DNA of 64,000 nucleotides from Chaetomium olivaceum (lineage: Eukaryota > Ascomycota > Sordariomycetes > Sordariales > Chaetomiaceae). Of the stretch, positions 32,299 to 41,716 are shown one piece after another (within the stretch, counting starts at the first letter, position 1; the number at the start of each line of letters is the position of its first letter). Below the pieces are notes generated by a model. That model ran no database searches. It was not told the origin of the DNA and saw only the letters and a program-made list of their open reading frames with translations. The stretch spans positions 310,001-374,000 of the forward strand of contig JAYWVB010000014.1 in NCBI GenBank assembly GCA_039881045.1, given 5' to 3'. Position numbers and translations under genes: made by a program.

Positions 32299-32856
32299 CA
32301 CAGCTCTCCACCGTTGCTCTGTTTTGGAGCTCTTTTCCAGCGGAACAGGCTACTTCCAATTGATAGTTTCCTTCTCATCTTGTTGGCCTGTAATTTGCAT
32401 CCTTTCGTGGTCGTCGGTGAAGCTGCCTAGGGCTGCGCCATCTCATTGGCTCTTATAAAGCGGGGCCAACCCCACAGCCGACAGACCCCAACAGACCGTC
32501 CGTGCACCACCACTGCCAAGCCCAACTTCGAGACGCTCATCGTCAGAGGCAAGTTCCTCCACGCAAAACAAGATGGCTCGTTCCACGATCGTTACGATAA
32601 TCACAGTAAAACTTCACAGTATACAGGGAGATATGGCACGGCTTTTTTTATGGGTTTTTTATGGGTTTTTTATGGGTCACTCCAGGGAATTGGTCCGTGC
32701 TTGAGCAGGCCATGGTTTTTCTCGGAAAAGGAACCTTTCGGAAGTACTCGTTCCTCGTACGTTCCTCCAGGCATAAATGTTCCTCCAGGCATAAATGTTC
32801 CTCCAGGCAAAGGAACCTTTCGGAAGTACTCGTTCCTCGTACGTTCCTCCAGGCAC
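32299..32856 (+). repeat. Conserved helitron tail, module 3
   Basis: Same as 23086-23628, with three TTTTTTATGGG repeats. Four copies of GTTCCTCCAGGC lie at 32761, 32779, 32797 and 32843, the first three spaced by ATAAAT. No hairpin end follows; unique DNA begins with CATCTTC. Confidence 0.7.
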
Positions 32857-33123
32857 ATCTTCATTTCACTTTGAGACCTGGAAACCTGGAGATAGGTTCA
32901 AATGTATTGGCAACGAAAGATCACTCGTGGACATGTGTATCCAAGCCAACAACTTCAACGAAGCGAATCAGCTCAAGGGGAGGACGATTGACGACTGTCG
33001 GAAGGAGTCTGGCGATGACGACGACAAAGAAACTGAATATCGAATGTCACCCTAACCCGACCACCTCCCCTCCGTTTTAGTCTCGCTAGGGATTTGAAAA
33101 GAAAGGATAACCAACCAACCCCC

Positions 33124-34054
33124 CTAGTCGTTCCTCTTCGTCCACGGCGCCAGCCCCTCCAACAACCTCTCATGCGCCTTCCGATCTCCCGACTTCTCCA
33201 ACCACTTCTCCCACACATCCTTCCCCTGCAGCTTCACAAACAGCAACATACCCCCCCACACAAAATCCACATACCCCACCTCCTCCCCCGCAAAAAACGG
33301 CCCCTCCGTCCGGTTCAGCAACGCCGTCACCTTGCTGACCCCGGCCTCCAGGTCCCGCCACGCCTTGTCCATATCCGCCTTGGCCGCAAACTCCTCCACG
33401 TCCACGCCGTCCGTGTACTTCCGCCGCGTGTCCATCCAGTAGGGGATGCTCCCCGGGCCGAGGAGCACAGCCGGCACGCGGATCAGGAAGATGGGCTCGA
33501 GCGGGGTGAAGGCGGCGGGGAAGAGGGCTTCGAGTTCGGATAGGAGGGGAGAGTCGAGGTGCAAGGGGGGCGAGGGGTGCTCGGCTTCGAGGGCCGTGGC
33601 GATGGCGCGCGAGTCCATGATGTAGGTGCCGTTGGGTTGGCGGATGGTGGGGATGGTGTAGGGGGTGCCCGTGGGGTTGGGGGCGACACTGTGGGAGCCG
33701 GGGTTAGTTGGGGGGGGTTGGTATGGGGGTGGATGGGGGAAAGGGGGCCTTACTGCGGCTCGAGGGTCGGCTTGATGTCGGGATATTCAACCTGTGGAGT
33801 TCCGGTGGTGGTTAACCGAAGGGGTGGTTGGCTTGGTGTATTAGTGGTATTGGCTTACCCATTCCGTGCGATAGTCGAGGCCCTTGTAGTTCAGGAGTAG
33901 CCTCGCTGCGTACCGTAAGCAGCATGGTCAGAGTGGAAAGCTGGAATGGCGATAAGTTATTGGACCATGAAGACTCACTCTTCCACGGGTTGAGCGACCA
34001 GCAGGTGCGTGGCTCCCTGGTGGGAATGTCGAACAGGACAATTTGTTCCGACAT
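33124..34054 (-). CDS. Glutathione S-transferase-like protein
   Basis: Four exons: 34054-33979, 33905-33859, 33791-33754 and 33688-33124. All introns have GT..AG borders and the frame closes to 241 residues. The N-terminus LFDIPTREPRTCWSLNPWK, continued after splicing by TRLLLNYKGLDYRTEW, is the thioredoxin-like GST N-domain of a fungal GST-like family. The C-terminal helical domain includes FFAGEEVGYVDFVWGGMLLF. It probably conjugates glutathione to, or isomerises, a small electrophile in the cytosol. Family members occur in both detoxification and secondary metabolism, but no cluster is visible here. Confidence 0.9.
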
Positions 34055-34668
34055 GTTGACTATCTTGATTTGGGATCGATTGGCGCGTGTGTGGGAGATG
34101 TAAAGGGACGGGAGTATTGGCGTGCTTGCATGTATGTACAGTAGGTGACAAGTGGCTAACCGGAGTATTTGTAGACAGATGTCAAAGTCTCCCCCCTGCC
34201 CGCTTCCCCCCTCCCATCCGAGCCGAGCCTCCTTTCCGCCCTTAATCTGACGTTGCGGTGGGGTTGCAGTGGGACGAGAGCCGGATGCATGTCACGACGG
34301 ACTGCGGAGCTTACCAATCACTGCCGCCAATCGGCTCACCTTCTTGGTGTAAAAGCCGAAGGGAAGCCGCAGAATACGCCTCTCAGGCAGCTCATACGCG
34401 TAACCGACAGTTCACTATTAGGACGGAGTATTTCACTAAACGAGTAAACTAGGCCCAATTGAGCTAAACCCTGAGATTTGTGAATCTATAATCTGTCCAG
34501 ATCACTCTGACTCCGACTCCGACTCTGAATCTGAGCTGGCACAACAGTTAAAGGCACTTGGGGAGACCTAGTTAGTACTCCTGACTAAATCGTTCATTAA
34601 TTTTATTTGGAGTTCAATTTGAGCCACACCATCTAACCCGTTGGGGGTTTGGGTCTGGCCATGATCAA
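34055..34668. other. Spacer with a possible transposase-tail remnant
   Basis: About 610 bases. A short plus-strand frame ending in TAG near 34570 encodes a Ser/Asp run followed by ELAQQLKALGET, like the acidic tail of a worn transposase. No start or domain is present. The rest shows nothing. Confidence 0.3.
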
Positions 34669-37292
34669 AATTATTATTATTATTCATACTCCGCTGTGCC
34701 CTAAGGCGTGCCGGACCCTCAGCTATTTACTGTACAGGAAAACCGCGCCCTCACAGGCCGGATGAAAAACCCATACCAATCTTCAAGGAAAGTACACGTG
34801 TGTGAGCCTGCGAATACAAAGAGAGGAGGCCCCTGACCTCCGAAGGAGGGGCGTGTTAGGCCGCCGCTTCCAGCTCGAGCCTCCTAGCCAAACTGTACAT
34901 CGGCAGCCTTCCTGAGTCCATCAGCCATCCCAGGACCCTCCTCGTGAGCCGTGCTGTTGCAGGATCAATACCGTGCAGAACAGAGTAAAAGTCCCGTCGC
35001 GTTCGAATTCCAGCTCTCTCCCATCTCGAGTCAGCGGTGGGGCCAAACACCACACTACCAGGTGCTCGGCAGTCTCCCGTCCTTCGCCGCACTGGCAGGC
35101 GGGCGTTAGGATCTCTGGGACTCCCCGTGTAAACAGAAAGTCCCGTAGGCCTATTGCCCCTGTCCGGATCTGGACCAGCAGAGAGCTCTTCGCCTTGCTC
35201 AGGCCGTCGTGTCGTCTTAGGGTTTCGTCCCGGAACAGCGTCTCCCGCTGATGGTCAAGGTCGTCCGCCGGTCTGATGACTGCTCTGCCGTCTCCTTCCT
35301 TCAGCCACCTCGCTCTCCAGGCGTCCTCTACCACACTGTCCGTGTCTGCGGCTCCCCCCGTCCAGCGCGCGATCGTGCTCGCGGCTTTCTCCACTGCCGT
35401 GGGCTCCTGCAGTCCCACGGTTCGCGGCCGGCCCCTGTTGCCGCTCCTCGGGCGGAGCCTCTGCTGTATCTTGCGACAGGCAGTGAGAATGATCCCCCCT
35501 GCGGTCCTCTTGCCGCCCTGGCCGTCGTCCAGGTCGGTTCGCTGGAGTCTGGTTTCAAAGTCTGCAAGCCGTTTGTTGAAATACAGGTCTAACGGTGGCA
35601 CCCACGTCTCCGTCTCGAGGTTGCGAATGGGAGTGGCTTTGAAGGCTCCCGCCACAATCCGCAAGCTTTTGTTCTGGACCTTCCCGAGGGCCCCGGTGAT
35701 GCCTTTCCTTACCGGCTCGCCTTCCACGTCCGTGGGGATGTGGAACGACGATGCGCCATAGGCCAGCGCTGACCGGATGCACTTTGTGTACACTTCTCGC
35801 GCTTTGGCTAGCCCTGGTCCCCACGTTTTCGCCGCTATTCTCGACAGTGCGTAGCTCTGGGTCTTCATTTTCTTTTCCACCGCCGCAAGGTGGGCTTTCC
35901 AGTTGAGCTTCCGGTCCAGCCAGACTCCCAGGAACCTGGCAGACTCCGTCGGTCTGACGGGGCTGGTGCCCCCCCCTGGGTTGGTGAGGTTTAGCTCGTT
36001 TGTCCACTGCCGTCGTCCCTTGTTGAAATGGATGAGTTCGCTCTTTTCCGGGGCAAACTTCATCCCCCGACTGTCGGCCCATCGTAGACACGTTTCCCAC
36101 GCCGCCTCTAGTTGCCGGACGTTAGCCTCGGGGTTACGACCAAATACCATGAGGTTGGTGTCATCCGCAAACCCCGCTATAGCCAAGTGAGGGGTGTTCG
36201 TCTTTTAGCTGCTTGTATAGTGAGGAAATGTAGAGGATGAAGAGGACAGGGGAAAGGGGTGAGCCTTGGGGGACCCCTGCCCGAACTGCCGTCGGTGCCG
36301 CTGCCTTGCCGTCAAAAAGGAGGGTGGCCTCGCGGCCCGTCAACCAGTCTTTCGTCCAGAGGACTAGCCACCTCGGGTAGCCCATTTCCCGCAGCGTTGC
36401 TAGCAATCGGGTGTGGTTGACCGTGTCAAAGGCTCCTGAAATGTCGAGTTGCAGTAGGGACGCCGCGGCCTTCTGTCTCCACGCCTCCTGGACCTGGGCT
36501 ACTACTAGCCGGACAGCCAGCTCTGTGGAGCGATGTGCCCTGTTTCCCATCTGTTCGTCTGGTAACAGGCCGTTGGCTTCTGCCGCTTGAGTGACCTTTT
36601 TGGCGACCACTGACTCTATTACCTTCCCTAGGGTTGGCAGCAGCGCAATGGGCCTATATCCCCCCGGGGTCTGATACACTGGCGGTGCTTTTCCCGGCTT
36701 CGGTAGTACTACGGTCCTTGCCCTTTTGAAGCGGTTGGGAAACCATCCCAGTTCCAGGCATCTCGTCACTAATACGGCGAGCACTTCAGCCAGTGATGTT
36801 CCACACGCCTTCAGTAGACCCATCGGCAGCAGGTCCTCCCCTGGCGCCTTCCAGGGGCTTGCTCCTCCTATTGCCTTCGTGACCTCGGTCGGTGTCACTG
36901 CCTGAGAGACGTCGAAGCCCGGGTTCCAGCTGCCCAGGAAGGCTTGGTCTTCCACGTCCGTTAGGTTGGCCGGAGGGTCCGGGAAGAACCTCTCGGCTAG
37001 TGCGCTGGCCTTCTGGTCATGCGTTTCGGCTGTTACCCCCGGACGAGTCCTTAAATGCCGGTAGCCTCGGTGGTTCGGGCGGCAAAAAGCTCCGTAGCCT
37101 AGCCCATCTTTCCAGTCTCCAGATCCGGTCAGGCTTCTCTGCCTCGCTTGCGTCCTGCAGATTGTTCCTCCAAGCCCTCGTCCGCGCTTCACGTGTTATC
37201 CTGGCAAGGTCCCTGAGCCTCTCGCCAAGCTCCTCCCAACAGTACTCTGCCCGAGTCTCCTTCGCCAGCCTTTCTGCCCTCCGGGCCTCCCG
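34669..37292 (-). mobile_element. 5'-truncated LINE (non-LTR retrotransposon), copy 1
   Basis: Minus-strand copy of the element at 48558-53963, missing ORF1 and the endonuclease. It starts (5' end) at about 37292, inside ORF2, and ends at a TAA-repeat tail at 34669-34685. It encodes the RT (AGVPQGSPLSPVLFILYISS, FADDTNLMVFG) and the C-terminal zinc knuckle CQCGEGRETAEHLVVWC. Frame breaks: a 2-bp loss near 37045, an extra C near 36187 and a shift near 35030. No convincing target duplication was found. 5' truncation is the usual outcome of target-primed reverse transcription. Confidence 0.9.
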
Positions 37293-37736
37293 AGCCAAAG
37301 TGAAAAGTGACTACCCGGATCTGTGGTTACTTGCAAGAAGATACTAAATTTATGAAATTGAAATCGAGATCTTAATTCTAGACTGACCAGGACCTGAGGA
37401 GAATCTTGAGCCTTGGAGACACACATGGCAAACAAAGTGAGTGTATTGCAACTACATAACTGGTGACGACTCTACGAGTACACTAAAATTGAAGAAGGAA
37501 GAAAGAGAAGATGAAAGGAACAGTTCCCACGGGGTACCCTTTCTTATATCTAGAGCGAGAAGGCGTGCGCTATAGCCCTTCTCGTGACTAGAGTAAGAAT
37601 AAGCGCGATATAACGGCTGCTTAAAATTGTACATCGACTTCACCCGAGCGGCTGTATTAAGCCCCATGTCTTTCTTGGCCGGGTGCGTCTAATGCCGTCA
37701 ACGAGGCCCGACCCGTGGCAGCTTGGAGCTCGTAGG
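37293..37736. other. Spacer right of the truncated LINE
   Basis: About 440 bases, moderately AT-rich, with no gene or repeat recognised. Confidence 0.4.
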
Positions 37737-38627
37737 CTAGCCCATTAGGACTAGAGTTTCCCAACTGATTGCTGGAGTTGCTCGGATGGGGGCTGCGCTG
37801 TAGCTGGTGAATAACTTAGTAGAAGATATGTTTACGAGGTTTACAATATAATGTGCGCTTACCCTTTCCCTTGTCTCTCTATTCTCTAGTCTTCTTCTTC
37901 GGAAACGTTGGACTATTCCACCCATGCTAACAACAAGGAGCAAACAGTATTGAAGTATAAACGATAGCCCCCCTATTCTCTGGGATAGTCCTAAGAATAT
38001 AGCGGAAAACAGCGTAATAAGGCTAGTAATGAATTCCCAAGTTCGTATACCGGGATTTCTACCATTTGTACTAGGGTCGATTTCACTCATATGGTGCCTT
38101 CGATTATGTTGTAAGTAACAGTCGTTAGATAAGATTGCCCCGAAGAGCGCTATATGGGAGACAAGCGGCGTTCCCCAGAAGAACTGCAAATGCTGTTGAA
38201 TTAAGAGATACATAAAGGTAGTGCCTAGGGAGACTTGCAATACAATAAGGATGCAGATAATCCATTGTATATAGGGGACGAAGATCTTTAAGTTCTTTAT
38301 AACAGGGAAAATAAATGTTATATACTAAGGTCATTAGCTATATTGCCTGGCTTATAGAGGCAGAAGGCGAGTGGTTACCTTTACTACGATGGCATAAATC
38401 ATAGCCAAACTTTGTATAGTGAATGCAAGCCACGAGGCATAGTTGGAATGCCTAAGTAAGCCGAAACTAATACAAAGAGCAACGCTAATAATGAAGAAGG
38501 TTATAACAGTCCACCACAAGGTAGGATGTTTATCCCGCATATAAATGAGCTGACAAACATGAAGCAAATTTGACGTTACCACAGTAACTATCACAGTTAT
38601 AAATGCTAAATGACCAGAGAAGTTCAT
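37737..38627 (-). CDS. Seven-helix membrane protein, family unknown
   Basis: Two exons, 38627-38379 and 38294-37737, with an intron at 38378-38295 (GTAACC..ATAAAG). The product is 268 residues. Seven hydrophobic segments are visible: HLAFITVIVTVVTSNLLHV, TVITFFIISVALCISFGLL, WLAFTIQSLAMIYAIVV, VPYIQWIICILIVLQVSLG, LQFFWGTPLVSHIALFGAIL, FITSLITLFSAIFLGLS and LSFILQYCLLLVVSMGGIV. A basic stretch (QRFRRRRLENRETRERV) follows the last, suggesting a cytosolic tail. The layout fits a receptor or transporter-like protein but no family signature was recognised. The gene and its surroundings are much more AT-rich than the neighbours, with many ATA and TTA codons, which could mean foreign origin or old mutation of a repeat-rich zone. 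Confidence 0.65.
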
Positions 38628-39877
38628 CTTTGCAGAACGGGAATGTCTAATTCGAGGCTACATAACGTTATGTACACTAGATATATGATCTATTCGTAGG
38701 AAGATAGGTTAAGCAATATTAGAAGATAGAACGGTGATTTCGGATTGTGGGTATAGGAACCTGGTCAGGTGGGAGTTGGGGCTGTTTATTTCAGGTTAGG
38801 GTTGCTTGTGGTAAGTGCATAAATCATTTTCCGATCCGCTCGGTCAGGACTGATAAGCCTTATCTTCCCATTCAATATCTTAATCCAGCTTCATTGAGAG
38901 AAATTCTAAACTACAATCCCACAACGTTGTTGAAACGATGCAACTCAGAGGCTTTAAAGTCAGTACCACCGGCACACTTCACAAGGGGACAAATAAGCCT
39001 ACACCCAAACACTCGCGCAAGAGACCATCAACTTCCAGTGGTTCGATACAACCTGCAACCCCGTGGCGATCAGCGACCCCGTGGCGGCCCGACAACCAGT
39101 GGCGAACTTAGCTCTCAGAAAGCGACGCCGTCTCTGCCTTTCTGGGGTTAGGGGGCTCAAGGCCTAGAAGATTTCGTGGAAGTTGAGCTGAATCACTTCA
39201 GCTTCTACGTGAATTCAGTTCTTTACCCATACGAGCATGCCGGTACCTCGTGGCGAGGGTGCTGGGGCGATTGCGGCGGATGCTCAATGGCGCACTTCAG
39301 TGCGCCTTGCGAGACTTGCGTCTCGTCAACGAAGTGTTTGCGATGTTTCGGCGGAGGCCGCAAGGCGCTGGATAGTAATAAAAATGAGCTGATGACATCC
39401 GACCTTGGCGATTCGTTGTGTATGGAGGATTGCGCGCCGACCTTTCGAAAGAAAGAGTGGGTGCGATGAAGAAAGTCGGGTGAGGGCGAAAGAGTGTGGA
39501 ACCAAAAGGTGGAGCCAGTTCGACACACACACACCTGCGAAGCGAGGCCCCCCCACCCGGCGAATGATTGGCCGGCCTGGTCCGGTCCTGGCGTATCTAA
39601 ATTTAGTAGTCTCCACAATTTTGAGTTGTCTGGAAATGGTAGTTATTGGTTGGGTGGCCTTCTCTTTTCTTAAGACCAGACTTCCAGGTTCTCTATGCAA
39701 AATACCATATCTGATATCTGATAATGGCTCACCATCGCATACTAGCCAATCATCTTCACCATTAAAGCGCGCGTCTAGTGGGACCAACGTGAAGCGATCA
39801 ATTTGGCGCCGGCTGGTGCATGGGATGATAATCACAGCGTTGCTCGGATCCGCGGTTCCGAGAACCACACCAATGCT
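38628..39877. other. Spacer with a hairpin-rich segment
   Basis: About 1.25 kb without a supported gene. It contains the cluster of perfect hairpins at 39164-39362, listed separately. A minus-strand frame (39868-39326) has protein-like stretches (DWLVCDGEPLSDIRYGILHR) but no ATG; it could be an exon or remnant. Confidence 0.4.
39164..39362 (-). ncRNA. Candidate structured RNA: cluster of perfect short hairpins
   Basis: Within 200 bases lie GCTGAA-TCAC-TTCAGC (39187-39202) enclosed by TAGAA/TTCTA, CCTCG-TGG-CGAGG (about 39246-39258) and GGCGCAC-TTCA-GTGCGCC (39289-39306). CGAGAC-TTGC-GTCTCG (39310-39325) and GCGG-AGG-CCGC (about 39351-39361) follow. Read on the minus strand, two loops become GTGA and GCAA, i.e. 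GNRA tetraloops, which favours the minus strand as the RNA. No known RNA family is recognised. This is an inference from folding alone. Confidence 0.3.
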
Positions 39878-40261
39878 TTATTGTACCGATGCACTGTCTT
39901 GGATAAAATCAATCATGACACTCCTACATCTCCCTATTATTGCCTTCAACTGCTTATTCTGACGTTTCTGGACCCGGTATTGTTGTTTAACACGATAGAA
40001 CATCTGCTCATGCTGCTTTAGTCGAAGCGAACTCTCTTCTGCCAGGCTTTCGAGCTCAGAGTTCGCGAGTCTGAGTGCCTGGATTTCGTCGACGTGACTG
40101 CTTTGTATGGCTTTTTCATCCGTTGGCGGCCGCTTCACGGCGTGGAAGGAGCTCCCCACCTCGCGACACAATTCCATAAGGGGGGCCGGTTGAGAGCTTG
40201 CTGAGATGTTTCTCAAAAAGATGCCCTTTGTCAGGGAGCCACTGCCATCGATATTGATCAT
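39878..40261 (-). CDS. Hypothetical small coiled-coil protein
   Basis: Single frame from the ATG at 40261, 127 residues. Residues ~58-115 (EIQALRLANSELESLAEESS and the Lys/Gln-rich stretch after it) have a heptad pattern typical of a coiled coil. No family recognised. It may be the first exon of a longer gene, since protein-like sequence continues to its left in another frame. Confidence 0.4.
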   Translation of the reverse strand: MINIDGSGSLTKGIFLRNISASSQPAPLMELCREVGSSFHAVKRPPTDEKAIQSSHVDEIQALRLANSELESLAEESSLRLKQHEQMFYRVKQQYRVQKRQNKQLKAIIGRCRSVMIDFIQDSASVQ

Positions 40262-41716
40262 CGTCGCCTGGGATCAACCGGACGTGTAGAGGGTCTACAT
40301 CTAACCCTATCGTGTCATCTGGGCCTCATTAGCTGCTTTGCCAGACAGACGCTTTGGCTATCGTACGTATATGTTGAGATAATCTGGTCCTGCATTTTGT
40401 TCTCCATGTCGTACGTTCGACGTTGGACTTCTTCATTTTGTCGTAAATGTATATGAAATGCGGGTTGTGGACTACAAACCGCGAGACAGACTGTTCTACA
40501 TAATGCACATTGTAGCCTGTTTATAGGAAAGTGTTTATAAAAAAGTGCTTCCTGGTCAACGGTATTGTGTCCTTTGACCCTGAATCTCTCTTTTGGGTTC
40601 AGCGGATTTATGATGGTCAGTTTTACTACAGAGAATAGGGGACGATGGTGGGAAAACAGGAGTGAGAAGGCGAAAAGGGGGCAAAGTCCACAAACCTCCA
40701 TGGAGTCTGACAGAGGGACGACAAAGGATGTCACATGACACGATAAGATGGGGATGCGTTTCGCAAGGGCAAGAGTGCTTTGTGGCGAAGGACAGGCCCG
40801 CTATCCACGAGAGCTTTTTCATATAGTGCGTCAGGTCGGAGGGATGTGTGTGTGTGCCTCGCGTAGTGCAAGGGCCTTTTGTCGATGTTCCAATTGTGTG
40901 TGTGCCGGGTGCTCGGCCCCCTTGGGCTCGAGGTCTTCGCCTGCGGCGTAAAAGGTTGGAAATATGGGATTCATCAGCAACCTCCCGCTTAAATGCGGGC
41001 CCGGATCGCTGCTTGCTCAACTGATCTGGTGGGCCGGTATGTTGCCGTGCGGCATGCGGCTCGAACCGATCGGAAGTCCCGGGCCTTGCAGAATCGTGTG
41101 ATATTCCTGTCAATGGCAGGTTTTGCTCGGTCGTTTCCTTATTGACAACGAGGCGATCGACCAGAGCAAGCTCATCGAAGGTTTAGATAGATATTCTAGA
41201 TATCAATGTTACTAACTATTTTGTGCCGTATACCCAGCCATGACCGAGATGCGAAAACGCCAAGTTGACCTTCCTGAGTCTACTCCTCTAGCGAGTTGAC
41301 TAAACTCATTATAGTAACACGTTTTTCATTATTGTCAGACAAAAATCAGAGAGCAAGTGAGCAGGAATCACAACCTACCGCCGGGAGCCGGGAGCCGGGA
41401 GCCGGGAGCCGAGGGGCCGGGAGTCGCGGGGCCTGGGGCCGGGTCTTGACCGAGTATTTTGTGATTTTATCTACAGTAGTGGCTTTGACCCCTGCCCACA
41501 CTACCCAGCCATGTTGGCCTGCTTCCAAGCATTCACCGTCTCCAGCCCTACCCCATTAATCGTACTTCCTGGGTTAAATCATTGGCCTAATCCGGATCTG
41601 CCTTGAGTATTTCGCCAATACTCCGGAGGGTTGCATAATGCCCGGCATACAGACGGGCGGCAAGTGGCTCTGCTAGACCCCACGTGGTTATGTACTAACC
41701 TTACCAATTCCCTAGT
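40262..41716. other. Spacer with a GCCGGGA tandem repeat
   Basis: About 1.45 kb without a supported gene. A heptamer repeat GCCGGGA lies at 41380-41412, decaying to 41444. The frames at 40556-41113 have low-complexity, non-protein-like composition. Confidence 0.4.

Larger units (their letters stand above)
23629..32856. mobile_element. Helitron-like module 3, enclosing an NLR gene
   Basis: Hairpin end (23629-23682), accessory gene fragment (minus, 23738-24240), the NLR gene (24743-28985), a second accessory fragment (29330-29450), helicase copy B (29461-32298) and a tail ending near 32855. The two overlapping accessory fragments mean the NLR may lie inside one element, or between two elements fused by deletion. 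Unique sequence (a GST gene) begins soon after 32856. Confidence 0.5.

Noticed and set aside
34669..37300. Target-site duplication for LINE copy 1
   Set aside because: Flanks at both ends were compared; only weak A-rich similarity, not a duplication.
40556..41113. 185-codon minus-strand frame
   Set aside because: Arg/Pro/Thr-rich, no domain, no splice or start support.
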